Shown here: positions 7,520 through 14,638 of the stretch, piece after piece | How positions within the stretch are numbered: the first letter of the stretch is position 1 | How the letters are laid out: each line of letters starts with the position of its first letter | NCBI GenBank assembly: GCA_003164375.1 | Contig: PLTE01000044.1 | Coordinates: 15,371-39,514 of the forward strand | DNA: 24,144 bases | Source of the DNA: Hyphomicrobiales bacterium | GTDB lineage: Bacteria; Pseudomonadota; Alphaproteobacteria; Rhizobiales; Xanthobacteraceae | Direction of reading: 5' to 3' | The notes under the pieces: generated by a model | Seen by the model: only the letters and a program-made list of their open reading frames with translations | Told to the model about the DNA's origin: nothing | Database searches by the model: none | Translations under genes and position numbers: made by a program

Positions 7520-7751
7520 ATCCCCTGCTCACACAGAAACCTATACATGTAGGCTATATTGCAAAGTGTAGCCGAGGCTATATGCTGTAATTTGAGGTCT
7601 GATGGGGGGTCGCGTTGCTCAGTCAATGGCGATGCAGAAGATGAAGCAAGCTGACCACGCGAGCAGGTAGTTATTTGAACAATTCCAGAGTTTATCTGAG
7701 GTATTGCAGACATTTCTTTTTCTTGTTAGCCGAAGCGACTGGAATGACTCA

Positions 7752-7778
7752 TGTTTTACTTTGTAATAAAGTAAAACA
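7752..7778. repeat. Perfect 11-bp inverted repeat
   Basis: Arms TGTTTTACTTT (7752-7762) and AAAGTAAAACA (7768-7778) are exact reverse complements around a GTAAT loop. The stem is AT-rich and not followed by a T-run, so an operator or remnant element is more likely than a terminator. It sits about 140 bases before the riboswitch. Confidence 0.8.
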
Positions 7779-7919
7779 ATTAAGCGAGTGAAGTGCAATG
7801 CGGCGTGAGGGGCGTGAGGGACGCGAATGGCAGCGGGGACGGGCGGAGCAAGTCGCCGCTCCGCAACGGCGCGGAACCCGATGGCTTGACTCACACGATA
7901 CGGACTCATTCAATTGCAG

Positions 7920-8121
7920 TCGTTCAGGTGTGCCGGTCGCGTTGATCGGCCAAGAGGGAATCCGGTGTGTTTCGCCGTTGCAACGGCGAGCCAAGTCCGG
8001 AGCTGCCCCCGCAACTGTAAGCGGCGAATTCTTCTCTAAGATACCACTGGGCTTTGCGCAGCAAAGCCTGGGAAGGTTGAGAAGGGTGATGACCCGCAAG
8101 CCAGGAGACCTGCCTGAGCGA
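7920..8121 (+). promoter_or_regulatory. Cobalamin (B12) riboswitch
   Basis: All hallmark blocks of the B12 riboswitch are present in order: AAGAGGGAATCCGGTG at 7952-7967, GCTGCCCCCGCAACTGTAA at 8002-8020, GGGTGATGACCC at 8084-8095 and the B12 box AAGCCAGGAGACCTGCC at 8098-8114. The closing P1 helix is TCGTTCAGG (7920-7928) with CCTGAGCGA (8113-8121), nine pairs including one G-T. It is followed after 86 bases by the double-barrel porin gene. Such riboswitches switch off cobalt or cobalamin uptake and B12 synthesis genes when cobalamin is abundant, so the porin is predicted to admit cobalt or a corrinoid. Confidence 0.96.
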
Positions 8122-8133
8122 GTCATCCTTCCG

Positions 8134-8205
8134 GCGCACGGGGTGCGCGTTCGGGGCGGACTTCCGCTGTGGTGACAAATCGAGATGTCACACGGATGGA
8201 GTCCG
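8134..8205 (+). promoter_or_regulatory. Probable riboswitch expression platform sequestering the ribosome site
   Basis: Three local hairpins lie between the aptamer and the porin start: GCGCAC/GTGCGC (8134-8148), GCGG/CCGC (8156-8167) and GTGACA/TGTCAC (8172-8191). The porin ribosome site GGAGTCCG (8198-8205) can instead pair with CGGACTTCC (8157-8165), eight pairs with one bulged T. That would hide GGAG, so control of translation is more likely than termination; there is no T-run. This is a hand-built fold, not a computed one. Confidence 0.5.
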
Positions 8206-8207
8206 TC

Positions 8208-10283
8208 ATGCCTGTTCTGATGCCTGACTCACCGAACAACAAATCCTCGCGGCCATGCGGGGGGATCGCTGGTGCCGCGGTTCTGGCCGGTCTGAGTTTG
8301 GCGTCCGTCTGCGCTTGCGCGATCTCGACGGAAGCCGCGGACATGACCGCGCCACAGCAAGGGACGCCATTGCCGTTCAAGGCACCAGTCGCAACGCCTG
8401 CGCCTTACGACTGGAGCGGCTTCTATGTCGGCGGTCACGTCGCCTACAGCCGGGGCGGGGTGACCAGCACGCTGTCCGATCCCGCACCGACGGGCGCGGT
8501 GAATTCGTTCAGCAGCCTCTATGGCGGCGTGCAGGGCGGTTATAATTACGTGTTGCCGTCGCGGCTCCTGCTTGGTGCCGAAGCCGATATTACGTTTCCG
8601 AATTACTTCGAGGACGGCACGATCTATACGGCAGCGACGCCCGCCGGCACCAGTGTCACCGACCAGATCGATTATATCGCGACGCTGCGCGGTCGCTTAG
8701 GCTACGCCTTCGATCATTGGCTGATTTACGGTACCGGCGGCTTCGCCTGGTCGCAGGCGCGCTTTGGCGAGACGCCCGGTGTCGCCAGCGCCGAGGACAA
8801 GATTCTTTTCACCCGCACTGGCTGGACGCTCGGGCTGGGTGCCGAACTCGCCATCGCGCGGGACTGGACGGTGCGCGTCGAATATCTCAACGACAGCTTC
8901 GGCAGCGTTGCAGGCGTCTTTCCCTCGGGCACTGGATACCAGTCGGCCTTCGACATTCAGATGCTGCGGCTGGGGCTCAACTACAAACTCGGCGTCACGA
9001 ATGCCAATACGGCGACGCAGGCGAGCAGCGATCCGTGGCCGCTCGCACCCGGCAGTTGGAATGTCCACGGCCAATTCACCTATATCGAGCAGGGCTACCC
9101 GGCGTTTCGCTCGCCATACGAAGGTGCCAACAGTCTCTCCGGCGCCAACCAGGCCAAAAACACCACGAGTGCGACTGCGTTTGTCGGCTTTCGGCCGTGG
9201 GACGGCACCGATATCTATATCGATCCCGAGATCGATCAGGGATTCGGCCTGAACGAGACTTTCGGCATCGCCGGCTTCCCCAATACCGAGGCGCAAAAGA
9301 CGGGCTACCCATTCCCGCGCGTGGACGTGACGCACGTCTATGTGCGGCAGACCTTCGGCTTCGGCGGCGAACAGGAGACCATCGAGGATGGTCCCAACCA
9401 AATCGCGGCCAAAGAGGACATTTCACGGCTGACGCTGATCGCCGGCAAAGTCCAGGTCACCGACTTCTTCGACAACAATGCCTATGCGCATGACGGGCGC
9501 ACGCAATTTATGAACTGGCAGCTTTATTGCTGCGGCTCCTACGACATCACCATGGACCAGCCAGGCTACACCTGGGGCGCCATGGCCGATCTGAACCAGA
9601 AGTTCTGGGCGTTCCGCGCCGGTTATTTCCTGGTCCCGGTGGTATCGAATTCCGACGATCTCGATACGCGTCTGCCGGACGGCGAATATATCAGCGAACT
9701 CGAACTGCGTTATTCGTTGTTCGCGGAGCCCGGCAAATTGCGGCTGATGGCCTGGGCCAACCACGCGGTGATGGGCACCTATGCCGCAGCGCTGGTGGAG
9801 CCGGCCGCCATCCCGACCTATCCCGACGTAACGCTGACCCGCGCGGTGCGCACGAATTATGGCCTCGCGGTCAATCTCGAACAGGCGATCAGCGCCGATC
9901 TCGGCCTGTTCGCGCGCGTCAGTTGGAGCCCGGGCCAGGACGAAATCATCGGCTGGACCGATGTCGACGAGAGCGCCTCCTTAGGCGCCGCGCTCAAAGG
10001 AACGGCGTGGGGACGGCCGAACGACACGGTCGGCATTGCAGGAGTTCTTGAGGGCCTATCGGCGGAGGCGCGCGCCTATTTCGTCGCCGGAGGGCTCGGA
10101 TTATTGATCGGGGACGGCGCGCTCAATTACCAGCCAGAAAAAATTATCGAAACCTATTATTCCTATCGTCTCACCGCCTGGTCGGCTCTCACCTTCGATT
10201 ATCAGTTCGTCGATAACCCCGCCTACAACGCCGATCGCGGCCCGGTCCATATTTTTGCCGGCCGGCTGCACGCCGAGTTCTGA
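8208..10283 (+). CDS. Double-barrel outer-membrane porin no. 1 (Omp25-like + OprB-like), B12-riboswitch controlled
   Basis: A 691-residue protein. The start chosen is ATG 8208, with GGAG six bases upstream; the frame stays open to 8169 but those codons lie in the riboswitch leader. A signal peptide (ending near TEAAD) is followed by an Omp25/RopB-type small barrel. Its marks are PYDWSGFYVGGHVAYS, SRLLLGAEADITFPN, ATLRGRLGYAFDHWLIYG and the closing MLRLGLNYKLG. From about residue 270 an OprB-type porin domain begins (WNVHGQFTYIEQGYPAF). It continues with YIDPEIDQGFGLNE and FMNWQLY and ends YNADRGPVHIFAGRLHAEF. OprB porins pass small solutes; the riboswitch argues for cobalt or corrinoid entry here. 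A close paralogue lies at 12566. A two-barrel chain in one polypeptide is unusual. Confidence 0.88.
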   Translation: MPVLMPDSPNNKSSRPCGGIAGAAVLAGLSLASVCACAISTEAADMTAPQQGTPLPFKAPVATPAPYDWSGFYVGGHVAYSRGGVTSTLSDPAPTGAVNSFSSLYGGVQGGYNYVLPSRLLLGAEADITFPNYFEDGTIYTAATPAGTSVTDQIDYIATLRGRLGYAFDHWLIYGTGGFAWSQARFGETPGVASAEDKILFTRTGWTLGLGAELAIARDWTVRVEYLNDSFGSVAGVFPSGTGYQSAFDIQMLRLGLNYKLGVTNANTATQASSDPWPLAPGSWNVHGQFTYIEQGYPAFRSPYEGANSLSGANQAKNTTSATAFVGFRPWDGTDIYIDPEIDQGFGLNETFGIAGFPNTEAQKTGYPFPRVDVTHVYVRQTFGFGGEQETIEDGPNQIAAKEDISRLTLIAGKVQVTDFFDNNAYAHDGRTQFMNWQLYCCGSYDITMDQPGYTWGAMADLNQKFWAFRAGYFLVPVVSNSDDLDTRLPDGEYISELELRYSLFAEPGKLRLMAWANHAVMGTYAAALVEPAAIPTYPDVTLTRAVRTNYGLAVNLEQAISADLGLFARVSWSPGQDEIIGWTDVDESASLGAALKGTAWGRPNDTVGIAGVLEGLSAEARAYFVAGGLGLLIGDGALNYQPEKIIETYYSYRLTAWSALTFDYQFVDNPAYNADRGPVHIFAGRLHAEF

Positions 10284-10431
10284 GTCGCACGCTTGCGCGA
10301 CGGCGGTGTTGCGGATTGCGGCCCGCTCCTTTGCCTATATCGCCTTTATGAAAACGGGACGTCGATCCGTCTCGCATTTATATGCGGTTGGGGTGCACAT
10401 AGATGCATCTTAGAAATCGAGCTGACAAATC

Positions 10432-10794
10432 ATGCGCCCATCTATGAAATACGTGATCGCGATCGTGAAGCCGTTCAAGCTTGACGAGATCGTGCAGGCG
10501 CTCGCCCGCGTCGATGTCGATGGTTTGACCGTCACCGAAGCCAAAGGCTACGGCCGGGACAAGGGGCATTCGCAGTTTTTTCGCGGCGCCGAATATGTCT
10601 CGACATTCGTGCCGATGCTCAAGCTCGAAATCGCGGTTGGCAGCGATGAACTGGACAAAGTCACTGACGCCATCTTCCGGGCGGCGCGCACCGGCCACAT
10701 CGGCGACGGCAAGATATTCGTGTGCGACTTGGAGCAGGCGGTGCGGATCCGTACCGGAGAGACTGATGCCCTGCCGCCACGCCGGGTGGCGTGA
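10432..10794 (+). CDS. P-II-family signalling protein with altered 2-oxoglutarate site
   Basis: A 120-residue GlnB/GlnK-like protein. The Met at 10432 has GAG about ten bases upstream; the Met at 10444 (MKYVIAIVKPFKLDE) matches the family start and may be the true one. Numbered from that Met, P-II landmarks are kept: Arg38, Tyr51 in RGAEY, TGHIGDGKIFV with Lys90, and RIRTGE with Arg101 and Arg103 for ATP. Two residues that hold 2-oxoglutarate in GlnB differ: Gln39 is Asp and Lys58 is Met. Tyr46 is Phe. It probably binds nucleotides but not 2-oxoglutarate in the usual way (inference). The gene follows the riboswitch porin by 148 bases and converges on dmeF. P-II variants linked to heavy-metal exporters are known, so a metal-transport partner is more likely than nitrogen control. 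Confidence 0.88.
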   Translation: MRPSMKYVIAIVKPFKLDEIVQALARVDVDGLTVTEAKGYGRDKGHSQFFRGAEYVSTFVPMLKLEIAVGSDELDKVTDAIFRAARTGHIGDGKIFVCDLEQAVRIRTGETDALPPRRVA

Positions 10795-10830
10795 TGGCGT
10801 AGCGGCTCTGTTCTGATGGCCGATCCCATC

Positions 10831-12060
10831 TCAGCGTGGCTCGATCTCGACAGTCACATGCGACAGGGCGCGGAATCGATCGAGCAGCTGTCGGTAATAG
10901 TCCGGGCCTCTTTGCTTGGCGGTGCGCACCGACAGGATCGCGCCCAAGTGTCCGGGCCCTAAACGCCACAAATGCAGGTCCGTCAGGCGGTCGCCATCGA
11001 CTTCGATCGTATCGCGCAGGCGCTGTTCCAGCGCGCCGTCCGGGCACATGTCGAGGAGAATCGCCCCGGTGTCGCGAATGAGACTGTACGACCAGGCCGC
11101 GATGACGATGGCACCGCCGATGCCGGCGAGCGGATCCATAAAGACCCAGCCGAGGAACCGCGCCAGCAAGAGCCCGACAATCACCAGCACCGAAACGGCG
11201 GCGTCCGCCAATACGTGGATTACGGCAGCCCGCATATTGTTATCGCGATGCGCCGCCGCCGGAGCGTGCTCATGCTCCCGGAACGCGACCGAATAGGGCT
11301 GTGCGCCAGGGACGAGCCTGATATGCGCGTCGAACGCATGCGGTTCGGGGATTTCGTCGATCGATTCGAAATGACGGCCGCGATCGGCAAGTGCGAATAC
11401 CTGCCGGGCACCGCCTGGCCGTTCGGTTTCGACCGTAATCTCGCCCGAGCGCGGCTTGGTTTCGCCTGCGAATGAGAGCCGGAAGCGCGGCGGTACGCCG
11501 TCCTCGAAGATCTCAAGCTGCAAAGCGCCGGCGCCGGTCTCGATGCGCTGGACAGTGTCGTGGTGATGCGCGTCACCGGCGTGCCCGTGGCCATGATGAT
11601 GGTGGTGCTCGCCGCCGCTCAGCAACAATACGCTCGCGACGTTCACGGCAAGCCCAAGGACCGCGATCGGGATGGCTTCGTTGAAGCTGATCGGTACCGG
11701 GGCGACGAAACGCGACGCCGCCTCGTAGCAAATCAAGAGCGCGATCATCGCCAGCACAATGGCGCTGGTGAACCCGGCGAGATCGCCGAGCTTGCCGGTG
11801 CCGAAGGTGAAGCGGCGATCTTGCGCATGCTGGCGCGCATAGCGATAGGCGAGCGCGGCGAGCAGGAGCGCGCTGGCATGGGTCGACATGTGCAGTCCGT
11901 CGGCGATAAGTGCGATCGAGCCGAACAGCAAGCCGCCGACGATCTCGGCGACCATCATGAAACTGCAGAGCCATATCACCAGCCAGGTGCGCCGCTCGTT
12001 CTCGTGATGGCCCGCACCGAGGAAAACGTGGCTGTGACTAGCCGAGTCCGTATCGGACAT
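10831..12060 (-). CDS. dmeF: Cation diffusion facilitator DmeF (Co/Ni efflux)
   Basis: A 409-residue inner-membrane exporter using the proton gradient to expel Co(II)/Ni(II). The ATG at 12060 is preferred because GGGAG lies seven bases upstream; the ATG at 12066 is too close to it. Six membrane segments are visible. Helix 2 carries LIADGLHMSTHASA (HxxxH, the DmeF-type variant of the CDF metal site) and helix 5 carries HVLAD (HxxxD). Between helices 4 and 5 is a long loop with a His cluster (HHHHHGHGHAGDAHHH). It also holds an extra domain of about 100 residues (ending before RDNNMRAAVIHV) containing EIFEDGVPPRFRLSF and ESIDEIPEPH. The C-terminal domain shows TDLHLWRLGPGH. It follows dmeR by 17 bases in one operon and converges with the P-II gene, 36 bases away. 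Confidence 0.93.
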   Translation of the reverse strand: MSDTDSASHSHVFLGAGHHENERRTWLVIWLCSFMMVAEIVGGLLFGSIALIADGLHMSTHASALLLAALAYRYARQHAQDRRFTFGTGKLGDLAGFTSAIVLAMIALLICYEAASRFVAPVPISFNEAIPIAVLGLAVNVASVLLLSGGEHHHHHGHGHAGDAHHHDTVQRIETGAGALQLEIFEDGVPPRFRLSFAGETKPRSGEITVETERPGGARQVFALADRGRHFESIDEIPEPHAFDAHIRLVPGAQPYSVAFREHEHAPAAAHRDNNMRAAVIHVLADAAVSVLVIVGLLLARFLGWVFMDPLAGIGGAIVIAAWSYSLIRDTGAILLDMCPDGALEQRLRDTIEVDGDRLTDLHLWRLGPGHLGAILSVRTAKQRGPDYYRQLLDRFRALSHVTVEIEPR

Positions 12061-12077
12061 GCTCATGCTCCCAGACT

Positions 12078-12350
12078 TCACTTCAGGTAAGTTTGCATTG
12101 CCTCGATCAGCTCTTCGGCGCCACTCGCCCGCTCGGCGTCCTTGAGCGGCGCAACGACGTGAAGCCTGATATGATGCTCGATCACTTCGGTCATCAGGCT
12201 GTTCATGGCGCCGCGGGCGGCGACGATCAGATGCAGCACGATGGCGCAGCCCTTCTCGTCTTCGAGCGCGCGCTCGACCGCCTCGATCTGGCCGCGCACG
12301 CGGCGGACCCGGTTGAGGAGCTTGGCCTTCTCGGTTTTGGTATGCGACAC
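12078..12350 (-). CDS. dmeR: Ni/Co-responsive repressor DmeR (RcnR/CsoR family)
   Basis: A 90-residue all-helical repressor that releases DNA on binding nickel or cobalt. The start is GTG at 12350 with GAGG eight bases upstream. It places His at position 3, which matters because RcnR binds metal through the N-terminus and His3. The other ligands align exactly with E. coli RcnR: Cys35 in EKGCAIVLH, and His60 and His64 in EVIEHHIRLHVV. The start MSHTKTEKAKLLNRVRRVRG is typical. It is first gene of the dmeRF operon and diverges from a double-barrel porin. A G-tract operator overlaps its own -10 element, so autoregulation is expected. Confidence 0.94.
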   Translation of the reverse strand: MSHTKTEKAKLLNRVRRVRGQIEAVERALEDEKGCAIVLHLIVAARGAMNSLMTEVIEHHIRLHVVAPLKDAERASGAEELIEAMQTYLK

Positions 12351-12367
12351 GGTTGACGCCTCGCCAG

Positions 12368-12392
12368 ATTATAGGGTAGGGGGTATGGTATA
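12368..12392. promoter_or_regulatory. DmeR operator with G-tract, overlapping the dmeR -10
   Basis: On the plus strand TATAGGGTA, then GGGGG, then TATGGTATA (12370-12392). The arms form an inverted repeat around a G-tract, the design of RcnR/DmeR operators. On the minus strand a perfect TATAAT (12373-12368) overlaps it and would be the dmeRF -10, about 20 bases before the GTG. Binding would therefore shut its own promoter, and could also affect the divergent porin promoter about 100 bases away. Confidence 0.65.
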
Positions 12393-12476
12393 GGGGGCGG
12401 CGCTGGGGATGTCGAGTCCCGCATCGCGGGCCGCTCAATTCTGCAGAGGTCGTACGAAAAAGCGGCGCCACTTTCG

Positions 12477-12506
12477 TTGACGCCCGGCCGTCCTTGTCAC
12501 GCTATT
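12477..12506 (+). promoter_or_regulatory. Candidate promoter of double-barrel porin no. 2
   Basis: TTGACG (12477-12482) and GCTATT (12501-12506) with an 18-base spacer give a plausible sigma-70 type promoter. Transcription would start near 12514, about 50 bases before the ATG at 12566. Called by eye from consensus only. Confidence 0.35.
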
Positions 12507-12565
12507 GTCGTGTTCACGATGGCAGCAAGGTCGGTCGTATTGCGTCGTGCTGCCGGGAGTCGGGG

Positions 12566-14632
12566 ATGAGGGGACCAAGTCTAGCCGGCTTCTGGCTGAT
12601 TGCGCTCATCGGGAGCGCCCAGGCTGCCGACCTCACGGCCGTGCTGCCGACCAAGGCGCCGCCGCCGGCAGCGGCGCCGGCTGCCTATGATTGGACCGGC
12701 TTCTATCTCGGCGGCCATTTCGGCGACGCGGCTGGATCGTCGAATTATACGGCGACGCAAGGGCTTGCGGCATCGCCGAGTTTGAGCGGCTCGCTCGATC
12801 TGTTCAATTCCTTCGACGTCTTCAAAGGCAGCGGAAGCGACGTGTTCGGTCTGCAAGCCGGGTACAGTTACATGTTGGCGTCGCGGCTTCTCCTTGGTGT
12901 CGAGGCCGATGTGTCGTTCCCTAGTCTTTTGCGCGGCAGCCAGACGATCGCGTCGCCGCTGATCGGCCAGGCGAGTTATCAGGATCAAGTGGAATTTTCA
13001 GGCACCCTGCGCGGCCGCATCGGCTATGCGCCGCGCAATTGGTTGTTCTATGCGACCGGCGGCTTTGCGTACGGCTACGACCAGTTGACGCGCACGCAAA
13101 TCGCGGGTGTCGCCGCGGGCGGCACCGCAACGCCGGGGACGGTTGAGAATCTGTTCATGGTGCCGCGTACCGGTGGCGTCGTCGGTGCCGGCGTCGAATT
13201 GGCGCTGACGCCACGCTGGATGGCGCGGCTGGAATATCTCTACACCGACTACGCCTCGCGCGTGGTGGATTTTCCCAATGGCGCGCAGCGCTTCACGTCC
13301 GATCTTGCCGTTGAGACCGTGAGGGTCGGCCTCGATTACCGGCTCGGTCATGACGGCGTCGATCCTGAACTCTTGACCAAAGGACCGTCGTCGCTCGACC
13401 TCGACTGGTTCGCCGTGCACGGCCAGACAACCTTCATCGAGCAATATGCGCCGCCGTTCCACGCGCCATATGGCGGCGTGAACAGTCTTGCCTCGAATAC
13501 CGGACGCGAGACCTGGGATACCACGTTGTTCGCCGGATTACGGTTATGGCAGGGCGCCGAGTTCTGGATCGATCCGGAAATCGATCAAGGTTTTGGCTTG
13601 AGCAATACCGAAGGCGTCGCCGGCTTCCCCAGCGGGGCCGCGTTCAAGATCGGCGCCTCGGTGCCTTACCCGCGGATCCAGCGCGCATTTGTGCGGCAGA
13701 CGATCGACCTTGGCGGCGATCAGCAGAAGGTGGAGGCCGACCAAAATCAATTCGCCGGCGCGCAGACCGCCGATCGGCTGGTTGTCACGGTCGGCAAATT
13801 CTCCGTCTCGGACGTGTTCGACACCAACAAATATGCGCAGAATCCGCGCAAGGATTTCATGAACTGGGCGCTGATCGACGCCGGCACCTTCGATTATGCC
13901 GCCGATGCGTGGGGTTACAGCTATGGCGCCTCGGCGGAATGGTACCGCGGTGACTGGACCTTTCGCGGCGGTCTGTTCGATCTCTCGATCGTCCCCAACT
14001 CAACCGAGCTCGACCCGAGCTTTGCGCAGTTCCAGTGGCTCGGCGAAATCGAGCGTCGCTACGCCTTGTGGGGCCATCCCGGCAAGCTCGCCATCACCGG
14101 CTTTTTGAGCCGCGGCCGCATGGGCACCTTCGAAGATGCGATTGAGTTGGCGCAGACGGCCGGCACCGCTCCGGACACCGCCCTGGTCCGGCAATACCGC
14201 AGCCGCGGGGGCTTGGATTTGAATCTCGAGCAAGAGATCACTGCCGATCTCGGCATGTTCGTGCGTGCCGGCTGGGCCAACGGCGACGTCGAACCCTACG
14301 AATATACCGACGTCGACCGCACCGTCGCGGCCGGCCTTTCGCTCACCGGCAAGCAATGGGGCCGCCCCGACGACAGCGTTGGTCTTGCCGGCATCGTGAA
14401 TGGCATTTCAAAAATCCACGAGGAATATCTTAACAACGGCGGGCTCGGCATTCTGATTGGCGACAGCATGCTGCCGCATCCTGGTCCCGAACAGATTATC
14501 GAGGCCTATTACGAGTTCCCGGTTTACAGCTGGATCGTGACGTTCGACTATCAGTTCATCGTCAATCCGGCCTACAACGAGGATCGCGGCCCGGTCTCGG
14601 TCATTGGCGCGCGCTTGCACACGCAGTTCTGA
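12566..14632 (+). CDS. Double-barrel outer-membrane porin no. 2 (Omp25-like + OprB-like)
   Basis: A 688-residue paralogue of the porin at 8208 with the same two-part build. The ATG at 12566, preceded by GGGAG, opens a clean signal peptide (MRGPSLAGFWLIALIGSAQA, cleavage before ADLT). The Omp25-like barrel shows AYDWTGFYLGGHFG, SRLLLGVEADVSFPS and GTLRGRIGYAPRNWLFYATG. The OprB-like part begins FAVHGQTTFIEQ, contains FWIDPEIDQGFGLSN and KDFMNW, and ends YNEDRGPVSVIGARLHTQF. Unlike its paralogue it has no riboswitch. It diverges from dmeR and could share Ni/Co-dependent control, perhaps as an exit or entry route linked to DmeF (inference). It converges with copD, with a six-base gap. Confidence 0.88.
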   Translation: MRGPSLAGFWLIALIGSAQAADLTAVLPTKAPPPAAAPAAYDWTGFYLGGHFGDAAGSSNYTATQGLAASPSLSGSLDLFNSFDVFKGSGSDVFGLQAGYSYMLASRLLLGVEADVSFPSLLRGSQTIASPLIGQASYQDQVEFSGTLRGRIGYAPRNWLFYATGGFAYGYDQLTRTQIAGVAAGGTATPGTVENLFMVPRTGGVVGAGVELALTPRWMARLEYLYTDYASRVVDFPNGAQRFTSDLAVETVRVGLDYRLGHDGVDPELLTKGPSSLDLDWFAVHGQTTFIEQYAPPFHAPYGGVNSLASNTGRETWDTTLFAGLRLWQGAEFWIDPEIDQGFGLSNTEGVAGFPSGAAFKIGASVPYPRIQRAFVRQTIDLGGDQQKVEADQNQFAGAQTADRLVVTVGKFSVSDVFDTNKYAQNPRKDFMNWALIDAGTFDYAADAWGYSYGASAEWYRGDWTFRGGLFDLSIVPNSTELDPSFAQFQWLGEIERRYALWGHPGKLAITGFLSRGRMGTFEDAIELAQTAGTAPDTALVRQYRSRGGLDLNLEQEITADLGMFVRAGWANGDVEPYEYTDVDRTVAAGLSLTGKQWGRPDDSVGLAGIVNGISKIHEEYLNNGGLGILIGDSMLPHPGPEQIIEAYYEFPVYSWIVTFDYQFIVNPAYNEDRGPVSVIGARLHTQF

Positions 14633-14638
14633 ACCGCG

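Larger units (their letters stand above)
7409..7919. other. AT-rich gene-free stretch upstream of the riboswitch
   Basis: About 510 bases with no supported gene. Composition drops sharply: hand counts give 40% GC over 7541-7600 and 38% over 7681-7740, against about 65% in neighbouring genes. It contains a GTTATAAC-centred palindrome (7502-7519), a nine-base direct repeat AGGCTATAT (7551-7559 and 7575-7583) and a perfect hairpin-like inverted repeat (7752-7778). The promoter of the riboswitch transcript must lie here. Short frames show no motif. It may be remnant DNA from an insertion. Confidence 0.55.

Noticed and set aside
7752..7778. Inverted repeat as an intrinsic terminator
   Set aside because: The stem is AT-rich and no T-run follows; the nearest upstream gene ends more than 340 bases away.
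7619..7909. Minus-strand 96-residue frame in the AT-rich stretch
   Set aside because: No ribosome site, no motif, mixed composition across the GC shift; looks like chance.
10284..10301. GTCGC/GCGAC hairpin after porin no. 1 as a terminator
   Set aside because: It has an internal mismatch and no T-run, so it does not settle whether the P-II gene is co-transcribed.
10775..10791. CGCCAC/GTGGCG hairpin at the end of the P-II gene as a terminator
   Set aside because: Good stem but no T-run, and it lies within the coding sequence; kept out as unproven.
11560..12090. Plus-strand frame opposite dmeF
   Set aside because: Antisense to dmeF; the Met/His-rich look comes from the His-cluster codons on the other strand.
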